In this document: in pieces, positions 36,731-44,974 of the stretch
Layout: every line of letters begins with the position of its first letter
How positions within the stretch are numbered: the first letter of the stretch is position 1
NCBI RefSeq assembly: GCF_002204185.1
Contig: NZ_MXPU01000002.1
Coordinates: forward strand, 1-64,000
Source: Rhizobium esperanzae
GTDB taxonomy: Bacteria > Pseudomonadota > Alphaproteobacteria > Rhizobiales > Rhizobiaceae
Direction of reading: 5' to 3'
Length of the DNA: 64,000 nucleotides
Translations under genes and position numbers: made by a program
Notes under the pieces: model-generated
The model's input: only the letters and a program-made list of their open reading frames with translations
Told to the model about the DNA's origin: nothing
Databases searched by the model: none

Positions 36731-37864
36731 TTAGAACGAGGTCGGACGCGGCATCGGCACCGGCACGTTGGCGATGCCTCCGGCCGTGTCGCCGGTCGCG
36801 ACCTTTTCCGGCTGCTGCGCCGGCTGCGGATCCTGCCCCGGAATGAGGCCGGCGAAGACGAATTGCGGGTCGTGGTCCATTTCGAGAATATAGGGCGAGT
36901 GCACCTTCATGCGGCCGACCTCGTCTCGCGTTTCGCTGCGCACCTTGGCGCCCTTGGCGCTGCAGATATCGGCGGTAATGTCGGTCACCTGGTCTTGTCC
37001 CGGCCCGTAGGGCTTCAGCGAACCGAGCGTCTCGTTTCCGGGAAACTGCGTCGTAAAGCCCTTCTGCAAAAGGTTCGCCGTCGCATCGGCACGCGCCGCC
37101 AGACTGTCGGTGCCGAGCACGACGGAGACGAGGGTGCGGCCGTTGCGTGTCGCCGAACCGATCTGGTTGAAGCCCGAGGCGCAGATGAAACCGGTCTTCA
37201 TGCCGTCGGCGCCGGCGAAACGGCCGATCAGCATATTGAGGTTCGGCACGTTTTGCTGGCCGGTGGTGAAGCCTTCGAGCGCGAAATAGCTGGCATATTG
37301 CGGAAAATCGCGGCGCAGCGCCACCGTCAGCACCGCCAGGTCGCGCGCCGTCGTATACTGCCCCTTGCCCGGCAGGCCATTCGGATTGACGAAATGCGAA
37401 TCCGTCATGCCGAGCTTCAGCGCCTCGCCGTTCATCCGGGTCACGAAACCTTCCTGCGTACCGCCGACGGCTTCTGCGACCGCAACCGCGATATCGTTGG
37501 CTGATTTCACCATCAGGATCTTCAACGCACTGTCGAGCGTCAGCTTCTGGCCCGGTTTGAAATACATCTTGGCGGCTGGCTGTGCGGCGGCGCGTTTGCT
37601 CATGACGATGGGCGTATCGAGGCTGATCTGACCGGCGCGGATCGCATCGAAGACGGTATAGACGGTCATCAGCTTGGTGAGCGAGGCCGGATACCACTTG
37701 CGGAAGGCTTCTTCGTGTTCGAGGACTCGGCCTGTCTGCACGTCGACGAGAATATGGGGATTGGCCTGAACGAGCGAAACGGAGGCGACAAAAGCGGCAG
37801 TCGCGGCAATCATGAAACGAAACGGCCGCATGGCGGCAAACAAACGGAAGTGGCTCGTCGACAC
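36731..37864 (-). CDS. D-alanyl-D-alanine carboxypeptidase (PBP5/6 type)
   Basis: A 377-residue low-molecular-mass penicillin-binding protein that trims the terminal D-Ala of peptidoglycan stem peptides. A signal sequence ends near SLVQA (34). The catalytic motifs are SLTK (Ser61-Lys64), SAN (121-123) and KTG (223-225). The C-terminus is Pro/Gln-rich and lacks an obvious amphipathic anchor. It precedes the His-rich GTPase and is divergent from the M20 gene. Often named dacF or dacC in rhizobia. Confidence 0.92.
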   Translation of the reverse strand: MSTSHFRLFAAMRPFRFMIAATAAFVASVSLVQANPHILVDVQTGRVLEHEEAFRKWYPASLTKLMTVYTVFDAIRAGQISLDTPIVMSKRAAAQPAAKMYFKPGQKLTLDSALKILMVKSANDIAVAVAEAVGGTQEGFVTRMNGEALKLGMTDSHFVNPNGLPGKGQYTTARDLAVLTVALRRDFPQYASYFALEGFTTGQQNVPNLNMLIGRFAGADGMKTGFICASGFNQIGSATRNGRTLVSVVLGTDSLAARADATANLLQKGFTTQFPGNETLGSLKPYGPGQDQVTDITADICSAKGAKVRSETRDEVGRMKVHSPYILEMDHDPQFVFAGLIPGQDPQPAQQPEKVATGDTAGGIANVPVPMPRPTSF

Positions 37865-37910
37865 GGTTCGTCCTTCAGATGTCCGGAAAATCTCGCAACC
37901 TTCATCTATC

Positions 37911-37946
37911 TAGCCTATATGGCTATGACATGGCAAAGGTCATTGA
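37911..37946 (-). promoter_or_regulatory. Candidate promoter of the DD-carboxypeptidase gene
   Basis: Reading the minus strand, ATGACC and TATAGG are 18 bp apart, a weak sigma-70-like pair about 50 bp before the gene. The -10 lies in the perfect inverted repeat TAGCC-TATAT-GGCTA (37911-37925), which could also bind a regulator. Confidence 0.3.
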
Positions 37947-38022
37947 CGAAGTAATTTGCATGGGCCTCACGCCCTTTTGAAGCGACGAACGATTGTCGGG
38001 ATTTGATAACAGGAAAGCCAAT

Positions 38023-39186
38023 ATGCCGATTTTGAACAGAGCCGCCGAATTGCAGGACGAAGTCGCCGAATGGCGCCGCCATATCCATGCCCGGCCCGAG
38101 CTTCTTTTCGCGGTGGAAAACACGGCCGCTTTCGTCACTGAAAAACTCAGGGAATTCGGGGTCGACGAGATCGTCACCGGCATCGGCCGCACCGGCGTCG
38201 TCGGCCTGATCAAGGGCAAGGGCGAAGGCCGCCGCACGATCGGCCTGCGCGCCGACATGGATGCCCTGCCGCTGACCGAAGTCACCGGCAAGCCGTGGGC
38301 TTCGAAGACACCCGGCAAGATGCATGCCTGCGGCCATGACGGCCATACGGCCATGCTGCTCGGCGCCGCGAAATATCTCGCCGAAACCCGCAATTTCAAC
38401 GGCAATGTCGCCGTCATCTTCCAGCCCGCCGAAGAAGGCGGCGGCGGCGGCAATCTGATGGTCAAGGATGGCATGATGGAGCGCTTCGAAATCGAAGAGG
38501 TCTACGGCATGCACAACCTGCCGGGCCTGCCCGTCGGACAGTTCGCGATCCGCAAGGGCGCCATCATGGCGGCGACCGACGAATTCACCGTCACCATCAA
38601 GGGCCGCGGCGGCCACGCCGCCCAGCCGCACCGGACGATCGACCCGATCGCCATCGCCGCCCAGATCGTCGGCAATCTGCAGATGATCGCCTCGCGCACC
38701 GCTGATCCGATCAGCTCTGTCGTCGTCTCGGTGACCAAGTTCAATGCCGGTTTCGCCCATAACGTCATCCCCAATGACGCGACCTTCGCCGGCACCGTGC
38801 GCACCCTCGATGGCGAGATGCGCACGCTCGCCGAGACGCGTTTCCGGCAGATCATCGAAGGCCTGGTCGCAGCCCACGGCGCCGATGCCGAGATCAGCTT
38901 CAACCGCAACTACCCCGTCACCGTCAACCATCCCGAGGAAACCGAGCATGCGGTGGCCGTCGCCAGCGCCATTGCCGGCGAGGCCAACGTCAATGCCGAA
39001 ATCGATCCGATGATGGGCGGCGAGGACTTTTCCTACATGCTCAACGCCCGCCCCGGCGCCTTCATCTTCATCGGCAACGGCGACAGCGCCGGCCTGCACA
39101 ACCCGGCCTACGACTTCAACGACGAAGCCATCGCCCACGGCATCTCCTACTGGGTCCGGCTCGCCGAACAACGCCTTGGCCTTTGA
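38023..39186 (+). CDS. M20-family amidohydrolase (hippurate hydrolase/aminoacylase-like)
   Basis: A 387-residue zinc-dependent amidohydrolase. Metal and catalytic motifs are RADMDALP, HACGHDGHT, FQPAEEGGGGG (general base Glu), MHNLPGLPVG and GGEDFSYM. A bacterial dimerisation domain lies between (FTVTIKGRGGHAAQPH). The family cleaves N-acyl amino acids such as hippurate or IAA conjugates, but the substrate is not fixed. The start at 38023 has AGGAAA 6 nt upstream. A strong terminator follows. Confidence 0.9.
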   Translation: MPILNRAAELQDEVAEWRRHIHARPELLFAVENTAAFVTEKLREFGVDEIVTGIGRTGVVGLIKGKGEGRRTIGLRADMDALPLTEVTGKPWASKTPGKMHACGHDGHTAMLLGAAKYLAETRNFNGNVAVIFQPAEEGGGGGNLMVKDGMMERFEIEEVYGMHNLPGLPVGQFAIRKGAIMAATDEFTVTIKGRGGHAAQPHRTIDPIAIAAQIVGNLQMIASRTADPISSVVVSVTKFNAGFAHNVIPNDATFAGTVRTLDGEMRTLAETRFRQIIEGLVAAHGADAEISFNRNYPVTVNHPEETEHAVAVASAIAGEANVNAEIDPMMGGEDFSYMLNARPGAFIFIGNGDSAGLHNPAYDFNDEAIAHGISYWVRLAEQRLGL

Positions 39187-39194
39187 CAAGAATT

Positions 39195-39221
39195 AAGGCT
39201 TGGCTTCGCGCCAAGCCTTTT
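39195..39221 (+). terminator. Intrinsic terminator after the M20 gene
   Basis: A 9-bp perfect stem AAGGCTTGG / CCAAGCCTT with loop CTTCGCG is followed by TTG. It starts 8 bp after the stop and separates the gene from the tRNA. Confidence 0.85.
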
Positions 39222-39240
39222 GTATGCATGGCGTGCAAGT

Positions 39241-39317
39241 GGTCCCGTAGCTCAGCAGGATAGAGCATCAGATTCCTAATCTGGGGGTCGCGCGTTCGAA
39301 TCGCGCCGGGATCACCA
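39241..39317 (+). tRNA. tRNA-Arg (anticodon CCT)
   Basis: A 77-nt cloverleaf can be folded by eye: acceptor GGTCCCG/CGGGATC, D arm GCTC...GAGC, anticodon stem TCAGA/TCTGG around loop TTCCTAA (anticodon CCT, reads AGG), T arm GCGCG-TTCGAAT-CGCGC, discriminator A and an encoded CCA at 39315-39317. No tail duplication that would mark an integrated element was found downstream. Confidence 0.96.
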
Positions 39318-39636
39318 CTATCAAACAATCTACATCGAAATGTTGCCGCCGCATGTCGCAATCGTTTTGCAGCTGCTTCCGTTGATTTCCAAGGATTCAA
39401 ATGAGGCAGCGGCAAGCGGCTCAATACTGGCTGACATCGGATTTCTCCGGCTTATACCTTCAAAGATGATGTCGAGTTCGGCTGTGAGCATCCCCGTTCA
39501 AGATGCATTGTGCCCTCTTCCGAGGTGCCAATTCATTGCCTTTCGATGCCATGCCAGCTTTTGCGTAAACCGTCGCGCGCAGTGGCACGCCCCTTGCACC
39601 GTTAACAATATGCCATGCCATCAGGAGTATTGTGTA
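39318..39636. other. Non-coding stretch between tRNA-Arg and the DUF982 relic
   Basis: About 320 bp with lower GC than its surroundings. A 149-codon open frame starting at 39340 runs through it, but its composition (Ser, Cys, Pro rich, no family resemblance) and lack of a ribosome site argue against a gene. No integrase fragment or repeat of the tRNA end is seen. Confidence 0.4.
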
Positions 39637-39898
39637 ATGGAATGGGGCACTTCGATCGATTTCGATCCCGTCATTCTTCTCTTTAAGAACCCGGAACGGC
39701 TTTTTCCATCAGGACGGCCGTGGGGCCGCCAACGCGCTGATGAACGAGTTCCCGCACGACGACGGAAAGGAGTTCCTTGCTGCGATTGAAATCTGCCTGG
39801 ACGTCGTGAAGGGTAACGTTAAACCTGAGCGACTGAGGGCGGCGATTATTCGCGCCGCGGACGAAGCTGGCGTAACGGCCATCGCCGTTCTTCATTGA
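39637..39898 (+). pseudogene. Frameshifted DUF982-family gene
   Basis: AGGAG 9 nt upstream and ATG at 39637 begin MEWGTSIDFDPVILLFKNPERLF in one frame. The rest of a DUF982-like protein continues in a different frame from about 39725: AANALMNEFPHDDGKEFL, then AIEICLDVVKGNVKPERLRA and RAADEAGV, ending at TGA 39896-39898. At least one indel near 39700-39725 is needed to join them. DUF982 is a small family expanded in rhizobia with no known function. Confidence 0.65.
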
Positions 39899-40027
39899 GC
39901 TAGGCAGAGCGTCGTGCAGCGGCCGCTTGCTTTAAGTCGTCTGCTTCCTCGCATGCTGGGGGAGAAGTGGAATGACTGATCTCGTCTTAAAGATGGGCAG
40001 CAGGGCGGCGCCTGACTCCGTATATGC

Positions 40028-40543
40028 TCACGGCACCTGACGATAGACTCGTCGGCGTCCAACGCGTCGTGCCCCCAATCCCAGCAGCGCCGCCACAACC
40101 GATCCGCCGACAAAACCGATTGCGCCCCAGACGAGGCCGGCAAAGCTCATCGGCACCCCGGGCACGAAGTCGCGCCAGGTATTGGCGAAAACGACATCAT
40201 CCGCATTCCTCAGCAGCACGAAGGGCTTGGCGACTGGGGCGGCGGTGCCGAGTTTCAGTTGCTGCGACTGCAGTTCTTCGTAACGCGCGATCGTGCTCTG
40301 CATCGAGACGCCGCGGTCGCGCAGGAAATCGTCGGAAGATTGGGCATAGGCGTTCAACGCCTCCTGGCGGTCGAGATGGTGCTGGGCGGCTTGGCGGTTG
40401 AAGTCCTCGACAATGACACGCAGTTCATCGATCGCCCCGCCAATCCGCTGGCGATATTGCTGCGCAAATTCCGGCGCTTGCGAAAACACCGTGCCGCCGG
40501 CAAGTCCGGAGACAATGGCGATGATCTTTGCAATCCGTCCCAC
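40028..40543 (-). CDS. DUF2937 family membrane protein
   Basis: A 171-residue protein with an N-terminal membrane segment (IAKIIAIVSGLAGGTVFSQ), a helical middle of about 100 residues containing the family phrase PEFAQQYRQRIGGAIDEL, and a C-terminal membrane segment (GLVWGAIGFVGGSVVAALLG). This is the DUF2937 layout. Function unknown. It stands alone, with a 130-bp gap to the DUF982 relic. Confidence 0.8.
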   Translation of the reverse strand: MGRIAKIIAIVSGLAGGTVFSQAPEFAQQYRQRIGGAIDELRVIVEDFNRQAAQHHLDRQEALNAYAQSSDDFLRDRGVSMQSTIARYEELQSQQLKLGTAAPVAKPFVLLRNADDVVFANTWRDFVPGVPMSFAGLVWGAIGFVGGSVVAALLGLGARRVGRRRVYRQVP

Positions 40544-40689
40544 GATCGTGGCCTCCGGCTGTTCCCTGCGCTAACGATCCGCGGCCGCAAAGGTTTCTGC
40601 CTTCGATACAATCGGTAACGCTATGTGATTGAACCGGCGGCGCTTCCGGCGAGTTGAGACTATGATCAACTCAGAAAGAGAGGCTCGTC

Positions 40690-40950
40690 ATGAGACAGTT
40701 CATTCTTGCTTGCACGCTCGCTGCAGCGTCCGTCCTTTCCGCCATGCCGTCCCAGGCGGCCAGCGTGACGATCACCACGGATAACCCGCGTCCTTATTAT
40801 AGCGATTCGGAAGGCAGCTATTATCGCCACCACCGGCCCTACTATCGCCATCACATGATGCGCCGCGTCTCCGATGATTGCTTCACCAAGACGGAAAGAA
40901 TCCGCCGTCACGGCCATACGATTATCAAGGAGACCCGGATCTGCCGATAA
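40690..40950 (+). CDS. Small secreted His/Tyr/Arg-rich protein
   Basis: An 86-residue exported protein. A signal peptide ends in MPSQAA (about residue 24). The mature part is rich in Tyr, His and Arg (YYRHHRPYYRHHMMRR) with two Cys near the end (DDCFTKTE, ETRICR). Similar small periplasmic proteins are common in rhizobia; the function is unknown. A terminator-like hairpin follows. Confidence 0.75.
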   Translation: MRQFILACTLAAASVLSAMPSQAASVTITTDNPRPYYSDSEGSYYRHHRPYYRHHMMRRVSDDCFTKTERIRRHGHTIIKETRICR

Positions 40951-40967
40951 GGCAGTGTCTATGCACG

Positions 40968-41004
40968 AAAAGCCCGGCCGCTCCTCCCGTGGTCGGGCCT
41001 TTCC
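40968..41004 (+). terminator. Terminator after the small secreted protein
   Basis: AAAGCCCGGCC and GGTCGGGCCTTT pair with one bulge and one mismatch around an 11-nt loop. The 3' side ends TTTCC. It lies about 20 bp after the stop. Confidence 0.6.
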
Positions 41005-41070
41005 TCTGACTTCGCCATCAGGAACTTCGCGACATCGGCCGCGTTTATCGCGAAAATGGGAGAACGCATC

Positions 41071-41223
41071 ATGCGTATCAAGATGACTCTTTTGGCAATC
41101 GCCTATGTCGCCGTCAGCGCTCTGCTGCTTGCCATCGCCTATCAGCCGCAGGGGCCGGTGACCGCAGCGAAGACCGATCGCCTGGAAGGTTCATCCTTCC
41201 TCGTCGAGCGCTTCGCAGGTTGA
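41071..41223 (+). CDS. 50-residue small membrane or exported protein
   Basis: ATG at 41071 follows GGGAGAA by 7 nt, and the frame closes with TGA at 41221-41223. The product begins MRIKMTLLAI and has one hydrophobic helix (residues 6-24, LLAIAYVAVSALLLAIAY) followed by a polar tail ending LVERFAG. An in-frame ATG at 41056 is less well placed. I do not recognise a family; the ribosome site and typical small-membrane-protein pattern support it. Confidence 0.65.
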   Translation: MRIKMTLLAIAYVAVSALLLAIAYQPQGPVTAAKTDRLEGSSFLVERFAG

Positions 41224-41291
41224 TCAGCCGAGCGCCGGCGTAACAGCGTGCGGCCGGCAAGACCGGCGATCGCAAGCGAGTTTTGATAATA

Positions 41292-41582
41292 TCAATGCGG
41301 GTCGCCCCTAGCAGATCCGCTGAGCAGGATTCGGTTCTGCACCGCGGTCACGCCTTCCACCGCCCTGGCGACGGCGGTTGCCCGTTCGATCTCCCCGACC
41401 GTACCGACAGTGCCTGTCAACACGACCTGATCTTCCTCCATCGTCACTTCCACATCCGACGCATCGATGCCGCCGGCAATTGCCAATGCATTGGCGACGG
41501 CGGCCTCGAGAGATGCGCGATTGGCGATCTCCGCTTCCATTTCGGGCGCAAGCCCGTGAAATGTCGGCTCTTTGAAAACCAT
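41292..41582 (-). CDS. BON-domain protein
   Basis: A 96-residue protein without a signal peptide. The BON pattern is visible: SLEAAVANALAIAGGIDASDVEVTMEEDQVVLTGTVGTVGEIERATAVARAVEGVTAVQNRI, with the central VVLTGTV strand and the closing V-x-V-x-N. BON domains bind phospholipid or other envelope parts; a short cytosolic version suggests a stress-related role (inference). GGAGGAA lies 5 nt upstream of the start. Confidence 0.85.
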   Translation of the reverse strand: MVFKEPTFHGLAPEMEAEIANRASLEAAVANALAIAGGIDASDVEVTMEEDQVVLTGTVGTVGEIERATAVARAVEGVTAVQNRILLSGSARGDPH

Positions 41583-41643
41583 ATTCCGTTCCTCCGAAAA
41601 ACCTGAAGAAGAAACGCCACCGGCCTCGTTTGGTTTCGTACCG

Positions 41644-42294
41644 CTACCACTGCACGCGATAGCGAAGATTGACGCTACCGACCTCATCGGGCGAGAACGG
41701 ATTGCTGACCGAGGCATCGAGGTTAAGATTAGGCAGGATCGCCTGGTTGACCGCCACCGTACTCGAGAAGTCGCCGCTGGCATTGCTGATGCCTGCGCCG
41801 GCCGAAAGCGAGGTTCCCGTCCAGGGATGGATCAATTTCAGCGCCTGCGACGCCGTCACCGAAGTCTCCCTGGCGTCGACCGGGTCGTAACGGACGCTGA
41901 CGGAGCGGCTCGATTGCATGTCGAGCGAATCCGAGAGGATCCAGCTGCGCGAGCGGCTGAGCGTCAGCGCGCCGCTGCCGCGCAGCGTATCGACGCTGAC
42001 CCTGGCGCCCTGCTGTGATTGACCTGCCGGCGTGACACTCGTCTTGCTGATCCTGCCCCAGAGCATGGCCTGTTCGGAATCGGGCAGCGGCGCACCGCCT
42101 TTTGTCGCTGCCAATGCGAGGTCGGCGCCGGCGCTGGTCTCCCATTCCGCCGGCAGACGAAAACCCACCGTCGCCTTGTACGACCGATCCGAAACCTTGG
42201 CAGGCGACCAGATCAGCAGGTCGTCCGCCTTTGCAGCCACGCTCAGCGAAGACAGGATGGCGAAAAGAAGGATGGCTATTCTGAATATCGTCAT
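41644..42294 (-). CDS. Exported protein, probable outer-membrane beta-strand fold
   Basis: A 216-residue protein with a signal peptide ending VAAKA (about residue 22). The mature chain alternates hydrophobic and polar residues (SWILSDSLDMQSSRSVSVRY, TSLSAGAGISNASGDF) and ends LRYRVQW, a terminal aromatic as in outer-membrane barrels. I cannot name a family. It is upstream of the BON gene on the same strand, 61 bp away, and may be co-transcribed. Confidence 0.7.
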   Translation of the reverse strand: MTIFRIAILLFAILSSLSVAAKADDLLIWSPAKVSDRSYKATVGFRLPAEWETSAGADLALAATKGGAPLPDSEQAMLWGRISKTSVTPAGQSQQGARVSVDTLRGSGALTLSRSRSWILSDSLDMQSSRSVSVRYDPVDARETSVTASQALKLIHPWTGTSLSAGAGISNASGDFSSTVAVNQAILPNLNLDASVSNPFSPDEVGSVNLRYRVQW

Positions 42295-42671
42295 GTGATC
42301 CGATCGTTTTGACCTGACACGTGCTGGCTCATCGAATGGCACGATACCGCACCAAAGTGCTCGCAGCGAACACGGCCGGGCGGCACAGCCAAGCCGTTTT
42401 CCCGATGTCATCCTCGATTTAATGTTGGCCGAAAAAGCCGAGGGCAGCCAAGTGCCCGTTTTTCAATGGCCGCCGCAGCGGCCCGATTGCCCATGTGCCT
42501 ACGAGAGGCCACAGGGGAATCACATCCCTTCAGGAATGTCATAAGGATCACATCCAGCCGCCGCTCTGTAAACCCCTGAAGGGCCGATATCTGCTGCACC
42601 GCACACTTGCCGCACCCTCCAAACCCTAGTAGAGCCTGAGCCTACGAGAGACATTTTTCGCGAAATTCCAA
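42295..42671. other. Intergenic stretch upstream of dxr
   Basis: 377 bp between the divergent exported-protein gene and dxr. Two short direct repeats are present: ATCACATCC at 42519 and 42547 (28 bp apart), and GCCTACGAGAG at 42497 and 42640. No gene, tRNA or clear terminator is seen. A 28-codon frame from 42336 lacks a ribosome site. Confidence 0.4.
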
Positions 42672-43862
42672 ATGATGACCGGCAAAACCGCGCCGCGGCG
42701 CCTCAGCATCTTCGGCTCGACCGGGTCGATTGGCCGCAATACCCTCAATGTTGTCGAACATCTGGGCGGGCGGGAGAACTTCGAAATTTCCGTTCTGACA
42801 GGCAACGGCAATGTCGAGCTGCTCGCCCGGCAAGCCAGATCTTTCGGCGCGCGGCTGGCGGTGACAGCAAACGACCGGCATTATGAAGCGCTGAAAAGCG
42901 AACTTTCCGGCAGCGGCATCGCGGTCGCGTCGGGGAAATCCGGCCTCATGGAAGCAGCCGACCGGCAAGCCGACTGGGTGATGGCGGCAATCGTCGGCAC
43001 GGCGGGTTTGGCGCCGACGCTTGCCGCTGCGCGCCGTGGCGCCGATATCGCCCTTGCCAACAAGGAGTGTCTGGTCTCGGCCGGCGATCTCTTCATCGGG
43101 GCGATCCGCGCCGGCGGCGGCAGGCTGCTTCCCGTCGACAGCGAGCACAATGCGATTTTCCAGGTGCTGGAAGAAAACCAGCGCCATGCCGTCGAGCGTG
43201 TCGTCCTGACCGCCTCGGGCGGCCCTTTCCGCACCGCCTCGTTGAAGGAGATGGCCGATGTGACGGTGGAAACCGCGCGCGCCCATCCGAACTGGTCGAT
43301 GGGCTTGAAGATCTCGATCGACAGCGCCTCGATGTTCAACAAGGCGCTGGAGATGATCGAAGCCCGCCACCTTTTCGGATTGAGGCCCGAGCAGATCGAG
43401 GTGATCCTCCATCCGCAGTCGATCATTCATTCCATGGTCGGCTATACCGACGGTTCGGTGCTGGCGCAGCTCGGCGCACCTGACATGCGCACCGCCATCG
43501 GGTACGCGCTGTCCTTTCCGCGCCGGCCGAACCTGCCGGTCGAGCGGCTGGATTTCGCAAGGCTCGCGAGACTGGATTTCGAAGCGCCGGATGAGGTGCG
43601 GTTCCCCGCGTTGCGACTGGCGCGCCTGGCGATGACGCGCGGCGGCGTTCAGGGCGCGGTGCTGAACGGCGCCAAGGAGGTGGCCCTCGAGGCCTTCATC
43701 GAAGGGCGCCTGTCCTTCCTCGCCATGGCCGAGGTCACCGAGAGGGTCATGGACGATCTGGCCGGCCTGCCGCCGGCTGCCGGCATGGACGATGTCTTCA
43801 ACGCCGACAGGCAGGCCCGGCAGCGCGCGTCGGCGCTGATGAAACTCGATCTTGTCGGGTGA
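42672..43862 (+). CDS. dxr: 1-deoxy-D-xylulose 5-phosphate reductoisomerase
   Basis: A 396-residue NADPH-dependent enzyme that makes MEP in the non-mevalonate isoprenoid pathway. The nucleotide loop is GSTGSIGRNTL; the metal/substrate site is visible as ANKECLVSAG, PVDSEHNAIFQ and TASGGPF, with NWSMGLKISIDSASMFNKALE downstream. Length is typical. It is convergent with the ABC ATPase gene, 15 bp apart. Confidence 0.96.
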   Translation: MMTGKTAPRRLSIFGSTGSIGRNTLNVVEHLGGRENFEISVLTGNGNVELLARQARSFGARLAVTANDRHYEALKSELSGSGIAVASGKSGLMEAADRQADWVMAAIVGTAGLAPTLAAARRGADIALANKECLVSAGDLFIGAIRAGGGRLLPVDSEHNAIFQVLEENQRHAVERVVLTASGGPFRTASLKEMADVTVETARAHPNWSMGLKISIDSASMFNKALEMIEARHLFGLRPEQIEVILHPQSIIHSMVGYTDGSVLAQLGAPDMRTAIGYALSFPRRPNLPVERLDFARLARLDFEAPDEVRFPALRLARLAMTRGGVQGAVLNGAKEVALEAFIEGRLSFLAMAEVTERVMDDLAGLPPAAGMDDVFNADRQARQRASALMKLDLVG

Positions 43863-43877
43863 GGGCTCGGGCGGCGA

Positions 43878-44963
43878 TTATCGCAGCCGATTGCCGCCCT
43901 CGTCGAACAATCGGCAATTCGACGGCTCGAACCGCAGGCTGACCTCTTCGCCGGCTGCAATACTGGTCGGCGACCGGTGCTCGACGGTGAGCGACTGGCC
44001 ATCGCAGAGCTGGCAGTAGAGATACTGCGTTCCGCCGAGATATTCCGAAAAATCGACCCTTGCCGTCAGGCTGCCTGTGAGCTCCGGGGCCACCTTCAGA
44101 TGCTCCGGCCGCAGACCGAGCGTCACGGCCGCACCGGCCGGCCTGTCTTTCGGCAGCAGGCCGCTTTCAACGCGCCCGCCGGCGATATCGACCAGGCCGC
44201 CTTCGCTCCATCGGGCATTCAGGAGATTCATCCTCGGCGAGCCGATGAAGCCCGCCACGAATGTATTGGAAGGATTCTCGTAGATTTCGCGCGGTGTTCC
44301 GGCCTGCTCGACGCGACCGTCACGCAGCACGACGATCTTGTCGGCAAGCGTCATCGCCTCGGTCTGATCATGCGTGACATAGATCATCGTATTGCCGAGT
44401 TCGCGGTGAAGGCGGGCGATCTCGATGCGCATGGAAACGCGCAGCTCCGCATCGAGATTGGACAGCGGTTCGTCGAACAGGAAAACATCGGGCTCGCGCA
44501 CGATCGCCCGGCCGATCGCCACACGCTGGCGCTGGCCGCCGGAAAGCTGGCCAGGGCGCCGGTCGAGCAGATGGTCGATCTTCAGAATCGCCGAGGCTGC
44601 CTTGACGCGCGTCTCGATCTCCGCACCATTCGTACGCGCCATCTTCAGTCCGAAGGCCAGGTTGTCGCGCACGCTCATATGCGGATAGAGCGCGTAGGAT
44701 TGGAAGACCATGGCGATGCCGCGCTCGGACGGATCGAGATCGGTGACAACACGTCCCTTGATCTCGATCTCCCCATCGGTCACATCCTCAAGACCCGCGA
44801 TCATGCGAAGCAGCGTCGATTTTCCGCAGCCGGACGGACCGACGAAGACGACGAAATCGCCCTCCTCGATCGTCAGGTCGATGCCATGGACCACCTGCAG
44901 ATTGCCATAGCTCTTTCGCACGTCCTGAAGGACGACGCTCTTGTTACCCATACCGTTCGTCAT
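43878..44963 (-). CDS. Sugar ABC transporter ATP-binding protein (MalK/UgpC type)
   Basis: A 361-residue CUT1-type ATPase. Walker A is GPSGCGKST, Q-loop VFQSYALYPHM, signature LSGGQRQR, Walker B VFLFDEPLSNLDA and switch VTHDQTEA; a TOBE domain fills the C-terminus (LGLRPEHLKV). It is the last gene of the arabinoside locus, 11 bp after the GH127 stop, and should energise the two permeases. The start at 44963 (MTNGMGNKSV) is preferred; 44951 is possible. Confidence 0.93.
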   Translation of the reverse strand: MTNGMGNKSVVLQDVRKSYGNLQVVHGIDLTIEEGDFVVFVGPSGCGKSTLLRMIAGLEDVTDGEIEIKGRVVTDLDPSERGIAMVFQSYALYPHMSVRDNLAFGLKMARTNGAEIETRVKAASAILKIDHLLDRRPGQLSGGQRQRVAIGRAIVREPDVFLFDEPLSNLDAELRVSMRIEIARLHRELGNTMIYVTHDQTEAMTLADKIVVLRDGRVEQAGTPREIYENPSNTFVAGFIGSPRMNLLNARWSEGGLVDIAGGRVESGLLPKDRPAGAAVTLGLRPEHLKVAPELTGSLTARVDFSEYLGGTQYLYCQLCDGQSLTVEHRSPTSIAAGEEVSLRFEPSNCRLFDEGGNRLR

Positions 44964-44974
44964 CCCCAAACGAC

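Noticed and set aside
39340..39789. A 149-codon plus-strand frame downstream of tRNA-Arg
   Set aside because: No ribosome site at its start, odd composition; only its part from 39637 resembles a known family and that is better explained as a broken DUF982 gene.
39241..40027. Integrated genomic island at tRNA-Arg
   Set aside because: No integrase gene and no direct repeat of the tRNA 3' end downstream within the window.
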